Shown here in pieces: positions 1 through 9,430 of a stretch of 64,000 bases of DNA (position 1 is its first letter; each line of letters begins with the position of its first letter). A program made the translations under genes and the position numbers. The notes beneath the pieces were generated by a model that made no database searches, had not been told where the DNA came from, and worked only from the letters and a program-made list of their open reading frames with translations. Source of the DNA: Clostridia bacterium (GTDB lineage: Bacteria; Bacillota; Clostridia; Lachnospirales; Lachnospiraceae); assembly GCA_910574475.1 (NCBI GenBank), contig CAJTAT010000005.1:310001-374000 (forward strand), read 5' to 3'.

Positions 1-1
1 T

Positions 2-1243
2 CAGTTGGTGAGCTATAATTATCTGCGGGATCCTTCGTCGGAACCTATCAATGTGGAGCTGACACAGATTTCCAACCTGTATGACGGGCGTATTATTATC
101 ATCGATCAAAATTTTCGAGTGATTAAGGATACCTATGGTCTGATTGATAATAAGCTGGTAGTGTCAGAGGAAGTGATTCTTTGCTTTAAAGGGGAGACAT
201 CCACCCAGTTATCCAACAACCGGTTTATTGAGATGACGGTTCCTGTTCAGGAAGCTAATTCACAAAAAGTGATAGGCGTGATCTTGATCAGCGTATCCAC
301 AGATAGTATTCGAAATGACGTTGACATTCTGATGGGGAATTCCCTGCGTTTTCTTCTGGTGTATGGGATTCTGGTTCTGATGCTGGCCGTTTTCCTGTCA
401 CATCTTTTGGCAAGGCCTGTAAAGCGCATTGTGCTGGCTCTGCAAAATATTGCGGAAGGCCATTCGGATGAAGATCTGGATGTAAAAACCTATACAGAGA
501 CTGCGAGAATTTCAGAAGAATTTAATAAAATTATCACTCAGATGCGAGTGTTAGATCAATCCCGTCAGGAATTTGTCTCTAATGTGTCCCATGAGCTAAA
601 GACGCCCATAACCTCTATGAAGGTGCTGGCAGATTCCCTGTTGGTGCAGGAAGAAGTTCCCGTTGAACTTTATCAGGAGTTTATGAGGGATATTGCAGAT
701 GAGATTGAGCGGGAGAACAAGATTATTACAGACCTTCTGGCACTTGTAAAAATGGACAAGAAGGCGGCTACTCTGAATATTGAACCTGTGGATATCAATG
801 ATTTGCTGGAATTGATTTTAAAACGCTTGAGGCCTATTGCATCAAAGAAAAATATTGAGATGGTGTTAGAAAGCTTCCGTCCTGTGACTGCTGAGGTGGA
901 TGAGGGAAGACTGACTCTGGCGTTTACGAACCTGGTGGAGAACGCTATCAAGTATAATAAGGAAAATGGATGGGTTCATATTTCTCTGGATGCGGATCAT
1001 AAGTTTTTCTATATTAAGGTGATGGATTCTGGTATCGGTATTCCAGAGGAAGCCATGGACTATATTTTTGAGCGGTTTTACCGTGTAGACAAATCTCATT
1101 CCAATGAAATCGACGGTACGGGTCTGGGTCTGGCTATTACCAGAAGTGCAGTTCTGGTACATAAAGGCGCAATCAAAGTATCCAGTCAGGTGGGAGAGGG
1201 CACGACATTTTCTCTGCGGATCCCACTTATTTATATCGCATAA
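2..1243 (+). CDS. Sensor histidine kinase (5' end outside window)
   Basis: Membrane sensor kinase of a two-component system; its sensor part is partly outside the window. Numbering from the TTG at position 5, a transmembrane segment lies at about residues 112-135 (SLRFLLVYGILVLMLAVF), then a HAMP linker, the HisKA domain with phospho-acceptor His196 in NVSHELKTP, and a HATPase_c domain with N box NLVENAIKYN and G boxes DSGIGIPEE and GTGLGLAI. The open frame continues to the first complete codon of the window, so the true start is probably upstream and the TTG is not evidence of initiation. The cognate response regulator would be expected just to the left. A GerMN lipoprotein gene follows within 40 bp and is probably co-transcribed. 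The signal sensed is unknown. Confidence 0.93.
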   Translation, partial: QLVSYNYLRDPSSEPINVELTQISNLYDGRIIIIDQNFRVIKDTYGLIDNKLVVSEEVILCFKGETSTQLSNNRFIEMTVPVQEANSQKVIGVILISVSTDSIRNDVDILMGNSLRFLLVYGILVLMLAVFLSHLLARPVKRIVLALQNIAEGHSDEDLDVKTYTETARISEEFNKIITQMRVLDQSRQEFVSNVSHELKTPITSMKVLADSLLVQEEVPVELYQEFMRDIADEIERENKIITDLLALVKMDKKAATLNIEPVDINDLLELILKRLRPIASKKNIEMVLESFRPVTAEVDEGRLTLAFTNLVENAIKYNKENGWVHISLDADHKFFYIKVMDSGIGIPEEAMDYIFERFYRVDKSHSNEIDGTGLGLAITRSAVLVHKGAIKVSSQVGEGTTFSLRIPLIYIA

Positions 1244-1282
1244 ATTTGAGAGGTGTTATGTTTAGAAAGGCGGAGGTGCCTT

Positions 1283-2218
1283 ATGAAATGGTATCAAAAG
1301 AGTTATGTCTGTGGAATCATGGCTCTACTGCTTCTTTTGTGTCTGACTGGCTGTCAGAAAAAAGAGGAACCGCAAGTGGAATCAGACTATCTGCTCTACT
1401 ATATTAATAAAGAAGAGACATCTGTGGTGACAGAAGACTATGAGCCTCAGGGAGAGACAGCGGATGAACTTGTAGGTGAATTTATCGGATTATTGCAGAA
1501 AAGCCCAGCGGATGCAAATAAACGGGCGGCAATTCCTCAGAATGTAACCATTCTGAGTTACAGCCTGGATAAAGGGCAGCTCTTACTGAATTTTGACAGT
1601 ACCTATTTGGGAATGGACAAAATATATGAGATTCTATGTCGGTCTGCCATTGTGCGGACTCTGTGCCAGATCCCGGAGGTAGAGTATGTATCTTTTCAGA
1701 TTGGAAATAATCCGTTGTTGGACTCTAATGAGACGCCTGTAGGCCCTCTGAGTGCAGAGAGCTTTGTGGAAAATATGGGAGATGAGATCAACACCTATAC
1801 AGTGACAACTCTGAAGCTGTATTTTGCCAATGCCACAGGAGATAAGCTTGTAAATGAGCAGGTGGATATTCGCTACAGCAGCAACATGTCAGTGGAAAAG
1901 CTGGTAGTGGAGCAGTTGATCCGGGGACCCATTACGGAAGATGCTTACCCTGCGATTCCATCAGAGACTAAGATTGTCAGCGTGTCTACAAAAGATGGGA
2001 TATGTTATGTAAACTTAGACCAAGGTTTTTTAAGCCAAGGTTATGATGTACTGGAGACAATCCCTATCTATTCCATCGTCAATTCTCTTACGGAGATACC
2101 CGGGATTAGCAAGGTTCAGATCCTGATTAACGGGGAGACGAATCTGGTATATCGGGAAAGCATCCGGTTTGAGACAATTTTTGAGCGAAACTTAGATTTG
2201 ATAGAAGAGGAAACATGA
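1283..2218 (+). CDS. GerMN-domain lipoprotein
   Basis: Secreted lipoprotein of 311 residues. The N terminus has a basic stretch, a hydrophobic core and a lipobox (CLTGC), so the mature protein should be lipid-anchored outside the membrane. Two repeats follow, at about residues 65-150 and 190-290, each with the GerMN signature (ANKRAAIPQNVTIL..., ...YPAIPSETKIVSV). GerMN domains occur in the spore germination protein GerM and in lipoproteins paired with sensor kinases. The ATG at 1283 is preceded by AAAGGCGGAGG; an upstream GTG at 1253 has no such site and would put ten residues before the signal peptide. It lies directly behind the kinase and overlaps comEC by 4 bp (ATGA), consistent with one operon. 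Confidence 0.85.
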   Translation: MKWYQKSYVCGIMALLLLLCLTGCQKKEEPQVESDYLLYYINKEETSVVTEDYEPQGETADELVGEFIGLLQKSPADANKRAAIPQNVTILSYSLDKGQLLLNFDSTYLGMDKIYEILCRSAIVRTLCQIPEVEYVSFQIGNNPLLDSNETPVGPLSAESFVENMGDEINTYTVTTLKLYFANATGDKLVNEQVDIRYSSNMSVEKLVVEQLIRGPITEDAYPAIPSETKIVSVSTKDGICYVNLDQGFLSQGYDVLETIPIYSIVNSLTEIPGISKVQILINGETNLVYRESIRFETIFERNLDLIEEET

Positions 2219-4428
2219 AAAAAAGACCACTTTGTATGGCTGTGCTGAGCTTAGTGGCCGTTCTTTGGCTATTGCCTGCCGGAATCTGGATAAAAGAACC
2301 CTCTCCGGCAGACAAAGGCCATGCAGATACCCTCACAGGGGAAGTCTGCAGGATGGAATCCACAAAAAGCGGTCAGGCAGTTTATCTGAAACATTCTAAT
2401 ATATCGGATACAGGAATCATTCTTGTATATTTCGACGCCGAACAGTCATTTTCTATCGGCAATACCATACGAATCCAAGGACAATTTGAACTGAAAAATT
2501 TAGAGGAACCAGCCAATCCAGGACAGTTTAATGCCAGGCTTTATTACCAGACCCGAGACATTGTATTGCTCTGTTATGCAAAAAAGGCAGAGGTTGTGGA
2601 GGATAGTGTTCACTTATTGCCGCAGCTTTTATACCAGGTGAGAAAGGAGCTGGGCAAGCGATGCATTGCCCTTCTGGGAGAAGAGCAGGGCGGAGTCCTA
2701 AAAGCAATGCTTTTAGGAGACAAGACAGAACTTCATACAGGGATACGGGATGTGTACCAGAAAAGTGGAATGTCTCACCTTCTGGCCATTTCCGGGCTTC
2801 ATGTCTCCATCTTTGGCATGAGTCTGTATCGGCTATTGCGAAAGCTGGGCTGCTCTTATTCCATGGCAGGCTGTCCGGCCATGGGACTTGTGCTGCTGTA
2901 TGGAAGTGTAACGGGAATGGGAACTTCCACAACAAGAGCTGTAATCATGTTTCTTCTGGCTGTGACAGGGGATATTCTGGGCAAAAGCTATGATATGCTG
3001 ACTGCCCTGGCTGTGGCGGCCCTTTTACTTCTGGCAGACCAACCACTCTATGCACTGGATGCATCCTTTCTGCTTTCCTTTGGAGCCGTACTGGGAATTG
3101 GCCTTGTATATCCGGCTTTTCACAGCCTCTTTCCCACAGAAAAAAAGTGGGCTCAGGCATTTCTTATCAGTCTTTCTGTTCAGACTCTAACGATTCCTTT
3201 CATTCAAAACTTCTATTATCAAGTCCCTGTCTACTCCATTTTTCTTAATCTGCTTGTAATTCCTCTCATGACCATACTTATGTTTTGTGGAATTGCTGCT
3301 GTGGCACTTAGTTTTCTTTCCTGGAAAATAGCGTTTATACCATCGCTAATCTGTAATGTGATTTTATATATATATGAAAATTTGGGAAGTTTTACTCTGA
3401 AACTGCCAGGGGCTGTGATGATATGTGGAAAGCCACATGTCTGGCAGATGATACTCTATTATCTGGGAATAGGAAGCTTTGTCTTTTGGAGGTATCAGGC
3501 AGAAAAAAGGGCAAAAAGGCAGATAGAGGCTGGAGAAGAAGGAGAAATAGGAGAAAGTGGCATGAGGTTTCAGAGATTAGGGTTTGTGGCAGCCTATCTT
3601 TTACTGAATCTTTGCCTGTCTCTTCGCGCTCACAGCGGGCTGACATTTACCATGCTGGATGTGGGACAGGGGGATGGATTGTTTCTACGGACTGACAGCG
3701 GCACAACATGCCTCATTGACGGTGGAAGTAGCAGTGTAAAAGAGGTGGGAGAGTACCGGATCCTTCCTTTCTTGAAGGAGGAAGGTATCAGCACCTTGGA
3801 TTATGTCATGGTGACACATACGGATTCGGATCACATTTCCGGGATAAAAGAACTGTTGTCTGTAACAGGGGAGCCAGGGGAAGTAAAAGTTGGAACCTTA
3901 TTGCTGACAGAGCAGGGGGAGAAGGAAGAGGCAGGAAAGCAATTAAAGGAATTGGCTGCCAGTAAGGGAATCTTCGTGTCTGTTGTGAAGCAGGGAGATG
4001 TGTTGCTGGACAAGAGTACAGAGATTGCCTGTTTGCACCCAAAAGGCGGAGCTGAGTATACAGATCAAAATGCCAGCTCTATGGTATTGAAAGTAACTTA
4101 TGGGGAATTTTCTCTGCTTTTGACAGGGGATCTGGAAGAAGAGGGGGAAAGAGATATTTTAGACGAACATTGTCTGGGAACTTGTGATGTGCTGAAAGCA
4201 GGCCATCATGGATCCAAATCTTCGACTACAGAGGCGTGGCTGGAGACAGTGAATCCCCAACTGACAGTGATTTCATGTGGTCAGGAAAATTCCTATGGGC
4301 ACCCCCACCAAGAGACTCTTACACGGCTTGAGGCGGCGAATAGCCATGTTCTGATGACAACAGAATGTGGGGCTATCACCATATATAGCGATGGAAAGAG
4401 CTTTTGGGCAGAAGGATTCCGGGAATGA
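2215..4428 (+). CDS. comEC: ComEC/Rec2-type DNA uptake channel
   Basis: Polytopic membrane protein of 737 residues that forms the channel for single-stranded DNA entry in natural transformation. The order is an N-terminal hydrophobic segment and OB-like DUF4131 region (about 1-150), the Competence domain with several transmembrane helices (SGMSHLLAISGLHVSIFGM near residue 190, on to about 430), and a C-terminal metallo-beta-lactamase domain (DVGQGDGLFL, THTDSDHISG, LKAGHHGSKSS, SYGHPH). Full length for the family. It overlaps the upstream lipoprotein gene by 4 bp and converges with holA (8-bp gap). No other competence genes are visible here, so activity in transformation is inferred from family only. 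Confidence 0.95.
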   Translation: MKKRPLCMAVLSLVAVLWLLPAGIWIKEPSPADKGHADTLTGEVCRMESTKSGQAVYLKHSNISDTGIILVYFDAEQSFSIGNTIRIQGQFELKNLEEPANPGQFNARLYYQTRDIVLLCYAKKAEVVEDSVHLLPQLLYQVRKELGKRCIALLGEEQGGVLKAMLLGDKTELHTGIRDVYQKSGMSHLLAISGLHVSIFGMSLYRLLRKLGCSYSMAGCPAMGLVLLYGSVTGMGTSTTRAVIMFLLAVTGDILGKSYDMLTALAVAALLLLADQPLYALDASFLLSFGAVLGIGLVYPAFHSLFPTEKKWAQAFLISLSVQTLTIPFIQNFYYQVPVYSIFLNLLVIPLMTILMFCGIAAVALSFLSWKIAFIPSLICNVILYIYENLGSFTLKLPGAVMICGKPHVWQMILYYLGIGSFVFWRYQAEKRAKRQIEAGEEGEIGESGMRFQRLGFVAAYLLLNLCLSLRAHSGLTFTMLDVGQGDGLFLRTDSGTTCLIDGGSSSVKEVGEYRILPFLKEEGISTLDYVMVTHTDSDHISGIKELLSVTGEPGEVKVGTLLLTEQGEKEEAGKQLKELAASKGIFVSVVKQGDVLLDKSTEIACLHPKGGAEYTDQNASSMVLKVTYGEFSLLLTGDLEEEGERDILDEHCLGTCDVLKAGHHGSKSSTTEAWLETVNPQLTVISCGQENSYGHPHQETLTRLEAANSHVLMTTECGAITIYSDGKSFWAEGFRE

Positions 4429-4436
4429 CCTCTTCT

Positions 4437-5414
4437 TCATTGACTATATTTTATAATAAGTAGCTCTACGCTCATCACATCAGCTATCCGGCCCGTTTTC
4501 ACAGCTTCCTCTGTATCCACACAGTCTCGCACGGCAGCCTCAAGCTGTTCCTGAGTAAAGCTTTTGGCTTGGGAGATACAGCGACTGGCGATAAAGGGGG
4601 CAATTTTAGCTGTGGAGGCAATGGCAGAGCGATCATAACCTTTGACAACCAGGCTTTTCACTAACAGAAGCTGATTGAACTGTCTGGCGATGAGGAAGAG
4701 AATACGCATAGGCGGCTCTTTGAGCGCCAAAAGATCATAGTAGAGATTAAGGGCTTCCTGCTGCTTTTTTTCAGCAATGGCACGGATCATGTCAAAGATA
4801 CGATTGGTAGTCTGGACCGTACAGATCTCCCTGACATCTTCGGAGGTAACGGTATCCCTGTTCCAGGTGTAGCTTAAAAGCTTCTCCAACTCCATGGAGA
4901 TATTCTCCATATCGGTGCCTGTGTGTTCCAGAAAGAGCCGCAGAGTGGGTTCTGTGATCTGTTTTCCTTCTTTTTTTAAAGTGCCCAGTATCCATTTCAT
5001 GAGGGTGCGCTCATCCTGTGTCTGAAATTCCACTATCCGCCCATATTTTTTCACTGCCTTATAGAGGCGATTTCGCTTGTCCACCTCTGTCTCTACAAAA
5101 ACCAAACAGGTAGAAGCAGGCATGGTGGGAAGATAGTCTGCTAATTCCTCGCATTTATTCTTGAAAAAATTGCTGTTCTCTATGAGGATAAGTCTGTGAT
5201 CTGCAAAAAATGGCAGAGTTTCCGCCAGATCTATGATTTCATTGGGATTGATGCCCTTTCCCTCAAAATGAGAGACATTCATGGTGTCCTCTTTATCTGC
5301 CAGAGCATTTTTCAGGCGGTTCTTATACTGAGTGCGCAAGTAAGCTTCCTCTCCAAAGAGAAGATAAGAATTTTTGAAGCTTTGATTTTTGAGATCTTCT
5401 GCCAGCATTTTCAT
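4437..5414 (-). CDS. holA: DNA polymerase III delta subunit
   Basis: Clamp-loader delta subunit (325 aa) that opens the beta sliding clamp during replication. It has the family's N-terminal AAA-like fold with YLLFGEEAYLRTQYKNRL near residue 18, a central lid region and an all-helical C-terminal collar. The ATG is preceded by AGGAGTACCT in this strand. Its position between comEC and rpsT is the standard Firmicute order (yqeN in Bacillus). It is transcribed towards comEC, with convergent stop codons 8 bp apart and no obvious terminator hairpin in the gap. Confidence 0.93.
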   Translation of the reverse strand: MKMLAEDLKNQSFKNSYLLFGEEAYLRTQYKNRLKNALADKEDTMNVSHFEGKGINPNEIIDLAETLPFFADHRLILIENSNFFKNKCEELADYLPTMPASTCLVFVETEVDKRNRLYKAVKKYGRIVEFQTQDERTLMKWILGTLKKEGKQITEPTLRLFLEHTGTDMENISMELEKLLSYTWNRDTVTSEDVREICTVQTTNRIFDMIRAIAEKKQQEALNLYYDLLALKEPPMRILFLIARQFNQLLLVKSLVVKGYDRSAIASTAKIAPFIASRCISQAKSFTQEQLEAAVRDCVDTEEAVKTGRIADVMSVELLIIKYSQ

Positions 5415-5450
5415 AGGAGTACCTCACAGTCGAGAGAGGGGATGGTAGTT

Positions 5451-5489
5451 AAAAAAGACACCCAACTGACGGTATTGGGTGTCTTTTTT
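5451..5489 (-). terminator. Intrinsic terminator of rpsT
   Basis: Perfect 15-bp inverted repeat: AAAAAAGACACCCAA (5451-5465) and TTGGGTGTCTTTTTT (5475-5489) around a 9-nt loop. It lies just downstream of the rpsT stop and upstream of holA, so it should end the rpsT transcript. The flanking A and T runs make it bidirectional in principle. Confidence 0.9.
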
Positions 5490-5506
5490 CATTTCTATTC
5501 GTCCAA

Positions 5507-5770
5507 TTAGGCGATGCTGTTCACAGCTTTGGTTAAGCGAGCGATTTTTCTAGAAGTTGTATTCTTGTGATAAACGCCCTTAGAAGTAGCCTTGCTCATA
5601 AGCGAGATTGCAGCCCTTAAACAAGCCTTTGCAGTCTCAGCATCTTTTGCAATTACAGCAGCATCGACTTTCTTGATAGCAGTCTTTACTTCTGATCTGA
5701 TTGCTTTATTTCTTGCAGCCCTTTTCTCAGCAACCAAGATTCTCTTCTTTGCAGATTTGATGTTAGCCAA
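5507..5770 (-). CDS. rpsT: 30S ribosomal protein S20
   Basis: Small basic 16S-rRNA-binding protein of 87 residues, starting (M)ANIKSAKKRI and ending in the helical S20 pattern (ARLTKAVNSIA). The start chosen is TTG at 5770: GGAGG lies about 7 bases upstream on the minus strand and the product then begins at the usual S20 N terminus. A TTG at 5785 would start inside that ribosome binding site and add five unusual residues. A sigma-A-like promoter and a leader of about 155 nt precede it. Confidence 0.97.
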   Translation of the reverse strand: MANIKSAKKRILVAEKRAARNKAIRSEVKTAIKKVDAAVIAKDAETAKACLRAAISLMSKATSKGVYHKNTTSRKIARLTKAVNSIA

Positions 5771-5930
5771 CCCGTACACCTCCAAACAATTTTCATGGTT
5801 TATCTGTACATGTTCTATTTAAAGCCGGACACGGACGTCTTAAACAAAACATGTAACTGTCCGTCTCCTTCGCAGTTACACGCTTTGCGCGGGATAGTGA
5901 CTCGGAACAGTTATCTAAACATACGCATAT

Positions 5931-5959
5931 ATTTTATTCTACTAATTGCTTTCTGTCAA
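5931..5959 (-). promoter_or_regulatory. rpsT promoter and long leader
   Basis: On the minus strand, TTGACA (5959-5954) and TAAAAT (5936-5931) are separated by 17 bp, close to a consensus vegetative promoter. The transcript would have about 155 nt of leader before the TTG start, including an 8-bp stem TGTAACTG/CAGTTACA (5852-5859 with 5873-5880). S20 autoregulates its own translation in Escherichia coli; whether this leader does so here is inference. Confidence 0.75.
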
Positions 5960-6027
5960 TACATAAATCTCAAAAATGTGAGAAAAATAATGATAACAGA
6001 TCAACCACAAGACAGGAGGGAGTAAAT

Positions 6028-6888
6028 TTGGAACAGCGTTTTCGAGTTCGCACAGATTTGGCTCTGGAGGCAAAGGAGAGCTTTGAAGAGGATGATGTGG
6101 AGATCCGCGGAGTCCGCATTGATGAGACTTATGATGAGGAGAAGGATATCCGTGTGACAAAGGTTTGCATTGAGACGGAAAATGGAGCTCGCGCTATGGG
6201 TAAGCCAGTGGGGACCTATATTACCCTGGAGGCTCCCAATCTCTCGGAACCTGACGAGGGGTATCACAGGGAGATCTCAGAAAAGCTGGCAGAGTATTTG
6301 CGGGAATTGTTTGACGCGGAGGAAGAGAAGTCTGTGCTGGTGGTTGGCCTGGGAAACCGGGAAGTGACGCCGGACGCGCTGGGGCCCAAGACAGTGGGAA
6401 ATCTGATGATTACCCGCCATGTGGTCAAGGAGTATGGCAAGGTGGCATTGGGAAAAGAAAAGGTTCATATGGTGAGTGGAATCGTTCCCGGGGTGATGGC
6501 TCAGACAGGAATGGAAACCTTTGAGATTATAAAAGGAATCATTGAAGAGACAAAACCGGATCTGGTGGTGGCTATTGATGCGCTGGCGGCCAGAAGCAGT
6601 AAGCGGTTAAACAGGACGATACAGATCTCAGATGCGGGAATTCACCCTGGTTCCGGGGTGGGCAATCACAGAAACAGTCTGACTCAGGAATCGCTTGGCG
6701 TTCCCATTGTGGCTATTGGCGTTCCCACAGTCGTGGATGCCGCCACTATTATTTATGATGCAACAGGAGACCGGGATGCAATTTCACCCAACTTAAATGG
6801 AATGTTTGTGACGCCAAAAGACATTGATGAGACCATCAAACGGTTAAGCTATACAATTTCAGAGGCATTGAACATTGCTCTGGGGTAG
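6028..6888 (+). CDS. gpr: Spore germination protease GPR
   Basis: Aspartic-type endopeptidase (286 aa) that degrades small acid-soluble spore proteins during germination; in the family it is made as a zymogen in the forespore. The N terminus FRVRTDLALEAKE resembles the SASP-like autocleavage sequence of the propeptide. The two conserved aspartates are in VTPDALGPK and VAIDALAAR, followed by the family block DAGIHPGSGVGNHR. The start is TTG at 6028 behind AGGAGGGAG. It is divergent from rpsT, and spoIIP follows about 100 bp later, as in other Firmicutes. Confidence 0.96.
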   Translation: MEQRFRVRTDLALEAKESFEEDDVEIRGVRIDETYDEEKDIRVTKVCIETENGARAMGKPVGTYITLEAPNLSEPDEGYHREISEKLAEYLRELFDAEEEKSVLVVGLGNREVTPDALGPKTVGNLMITRHVVKEYGKVALGKEKVHMVSGIVPGVMAQTGMETFEIIKGIIEETKPDLVVAIDALAARSSKRLNRTIQISDAGIHPGSGVGNHRNSLTQESLGVPIVAIGVPTVVDAATIIYDATGDRDAISPNLNGMFVTPKDIDETIKRLSYTISEALNIALG

Positions 6889-6988
6889 CCAAAGGGCATC
6901 CCGAATAAAAGAACGCTGCGCGTTGTAAAGTTAAGGTATAGGAGAAACGCTTTCTGAATATATTTTAAAGCATATGGAGTGATTGGAA

Positions 6989-8272
6989 ATGAACCGTCTG
7001 CAGAAAGTATTGAATACCGTTGTATGGGTTGTGATCGTGATTTTGGGAATTTATATTCTGGGATATGGAATGAAAGGGCAGTCTTTTGCAAAGGCTGCTT
7101 ATGCATGTGGGAAAATATTGACCAATGCGGAGGGAGAGCTTCAAAAGACAGCAGCTAAGACCTTATATCCCGGACTTGCTTATACGGCAGGAGAACAAAA
7201 GCTTTCCTCCAGTTTTGAAGAATTTCTTATTCGCAGGGCAGCAGGAATTTTTCCTCTGTATACATTTATGGACCGGCAGAAAGTCTACCAGACAGAGATT
7301 GAAAGTACAGCCACCTATGATATTCTGGTGGAAGGTGGAGCCCATGATGAGAATGAGATTGATGAGCGGACAGGGGAAGGCTTCGATCTTGCAGAAAAGG
7401 TGGAGGAAGAAAATTTGCAGGCAGCTAGGGAGCAGGAAGAGGAACAAGCTCAAGCTCAGGCAGTCGTGGATTCTCAGAGTGGGGAAGTTTTAGGTGTAGA
7501 ATATCTCCCAGAGGAGCTTGCAGACTTTCATTTTGTGAGAGACAATTTTTATGTGGTAGAGACAAATACGGATATCAGTAGTGATTTGCTGGATGCCAAC
7601 AAGTTTCTGGATATGGATATGACCATTCAAAACGACAATTCTCAGCCACAGATTTTGATTTATCACACCCACTCCCAGGAAGGCTTTGTAGATTCTGTGG
7701 CGGGGGATAACAGTACTACCATTGTAGGAGTGGGAGACTATCTGGCGTCGCTGCTTCAAAATACTTATGGTTATAATGTGATACATAATACAAGTGTTTT
7801 TGATTTTATTGATGGAAAACTGGATCGGAATCGGGCTTACGCCCTGGCTGAGGAGGAGATTTCCGGCATACTGGAAGAGTATCCGTCTATCGAAGTGGTA
7901 ATTGATCTTCACCGGGACGGCGTTCGGGAGGGAACTCATCTGGTGGCAGATGTCAATGGAAAACCAACAGCCCAATTCATGTTTTTTAACGGTCTTAGCT
8001 TCAGCAAGAGGAATGGGGTCATTGATTATCTGCCCAACCCTTATATCAGTGAAAACCTGGCCCTTACTCTACAGCTAAAATTGGCTTGCGAGAAGTATTA
8101 TCCGGGGGTAAGTCGGAAAATTTATCTGAAAAGTCTCCGGTACAATCTACATTTAAAACCAAAAGCACTTCTTGTGGAGGCAGGGGCACAGACGAATACA
8201 TTGGAAGAAATGATGAACGCTATGGAACCTCTGGCGTTTGTATTGGATCAGGTGCTTCATGGAGAGGAGTGA
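6989..8272 (+). CDS. spoIIP: Stage II sporulation protein P
   Basis: Peptidoglycan amidase of the SpoIID-SpoIIM-SpoIIP engulfment machine. The 427-residue product has an N-terminal membrane anchor (VVWVVIVILGIYILGYG), an acidic variable region and a C-terminal amidase domain. Visible motifs are LIYHTHSQEGF (metal-binding His and Glu), VIDLHRDG and the C-terminal LVEAGAQTNTLEEM. The ATG at 6989 is preferred over a TTG two codons earlier because GGAG lies at a suitable distance. In Bacillus subtilis the series continues almost directly to lepA; here the next gene is unrelated. Confidence 0.95.
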   Translation: MNRLQKVLNTVVWVVIVILGIYILGYGMKGQSFAKAAYACGKILTNAEGELQKTAAKTLYPGLAYTAGEQKLSSSFEEFLIRRAAGIFPLYTFMDRQKVYQTEIESTATYDILVEGGAHDENEIDERTGEGFDLAEKVEEENLQAAREQEEEQAQAQAVVDSQSGEVLGVEYLPEELADFHFVRDNFYVVETNTDISSDLLDANKFLDMDMTIQNDNSQPQILIYHTHSQEGFVDSVAGDNSTTIVGVGDYLASLLQNTYGYNVIHNTSVFDFIDGKLDRNRAYALAEEEISGILEEYPSIEVVIDLHRDGVREGTHLVADVNGKPTAQFMFFNGLSFSKRNGVIDYLPNPYISENLALTLQLKLACEKYYPGVSRKIYLKSLRYNLHLKPKALLVEAGAQTNTLEEMMNAMEPLAFVLDQVLHGEE

Positions 8273-8420
8273 CAAAGCTGTCTGGATAAATTGTGATGAA
8301 TTGCCAGTCTTTGGGATCCGACACTATTATTTTTCTGGAAAATGCCGATATATAATTTAGAAAGGGATAATCCTTTTCTAACAGAAATAGGTATGACCAT
8401 ACCAGAAAGGAGATGAGATC

Positions 8421-9275
8421 ATGGCAATAAGTGCAGTATCCAGTTATTCAAGCTATTCCAGTTATAATCCTTTGAAAAATGATTATCAAAGCTGGGTTGA
8501 CAGTGCGACTGCTCAGACAGAAGAACTGGAGAGCCGACTGAACATTAAGTCATCTGAGAGCACCTCAAGCAGCAGTACTTCCAGTACAAAAAAGACTAGC
8601 GCTTCCAGTACTTCTACATTCCTGGTGAATTACAAGCAGAAGCTGACAGAGCTGGAAAATGCCTCTGAGAAGCTTCAGGCAGGAAGCAGGGACAATGTAT
8701 TCTCAAAGTATGAGAAGGCACTTGCAGCACTGGACAATGCGAAGACTGATGATGAGAAGAAAACGGCACAGGCAGCAGTTGACAAAGCCAAAGAAAATGT
8801 AATATCTGCGGTAAAAGATTTTGCAGACAAGTACAACAGTGCAGTGTCTTTCCTGGAAAGCAATTCTAATCGTAGCAGAGCAGTGGCTACCCAACTGTCT
8901 TCCCTCAAGAGATCCCTAAAGACAGAGGATGCATTGAAAACAGTGGGCCTGGGGATTGACAAATCCGGCAAACTGACTGTGGATGAGGATAAGCTGGCAG
9001 AGGAACTGGAAGCCAACAGTGGTTTTGTAAAAAATGTTATTGGTGGTCAGTTTGGAGTCGCACAAAATGCAGGCACGAAAGCGACTGCAATTCTTGACAA
9101 TACACCAGTTGACAGCATTGTAGGCAATTCTGCTTCAGGTACGGGCAGTGATGGTAACGGCTCTGTGTCTGATTACTACTCCTCTTTTACAAACTTTGCT
9201 AATTTTGCAAGAGGTGGAGCATACAACCTGAGCAATTACTATGCAGTGGGTCTGTTGATGAATACTCTGGCTTAA
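8421..9275 (+). CDS. Orphan FliD-like C-terminal domain protein
   Basis: Protein of 284 residues with a Ser/Tyr-rich N terminus, a Ser/Thr-rich linker (about 45-70), a coiled-coil-prone middle (70-135) and a part resembling the C terminus of the flagellar cap protein FliD: AVKDFADKYNSAVSFLESN followed by VGLGIDKSGKLTVDEDKLAEEL. The FliD N-terminal and hypervariable domains are absent and no flagellar gene is in the window. There is no signal peptide. A GAAAGGAG site precedes the ATG and a strong terminator follows, so it is probably monocistronic. Whether it is a shortened flagellar protein or a different filament or secreted protein cannot be decided here. Confidence 0.6.
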   Translation: MAISAVSSYSSYSSYNPLKNDYQSWVDSATAQTEELESRLNIKSSESTSSSSTSSTKKTSASSTSTFLVNYKQKLTELENASEKLQAGSRDNVFSKYEKALAALDNAKTDDEKKTAQAAVDKAKENVISAVKDFADKYNSAVSFLESNSNRSRAVATQLSSLKRSLKTEDALKTVGLGIDKSGKLTVDEDKLAEELEANSGFVKNVIGGQFGVAQNAGTKATAILDNTPVDSIVGNSASGTGSDGNGSVSDYYSSFTNFANFARGGAYNLSNYYAVGLLMNTLA

Positions 9276-9290
9276 GGCCACTATTTCTCT

Positions 9291-9327
9291 TAAAATATCG
9301 GAGCTCCTTAGCGGCTCCGATATTTTA
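9291..9327 (+). terminator. Intrinsic terminator
   Basis: Perfect 14-bp inverted repeat TAAAATATCGGAGC (9291-9304) and GCTCCGATATTTTA (9314-9327) with a 9-nt loop, directly after the FliD-like gene. Confidence 0.88.
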
Positions 9328-9430
9328 TATCTGCATCATTACCAAAACTTGTCCGGGTGAAAACAGGATAGCTTCGCATACTACATTTAACAATAGATAA
9401 TCAGCGGAACTAAAATTAGGAGGAGATTGA

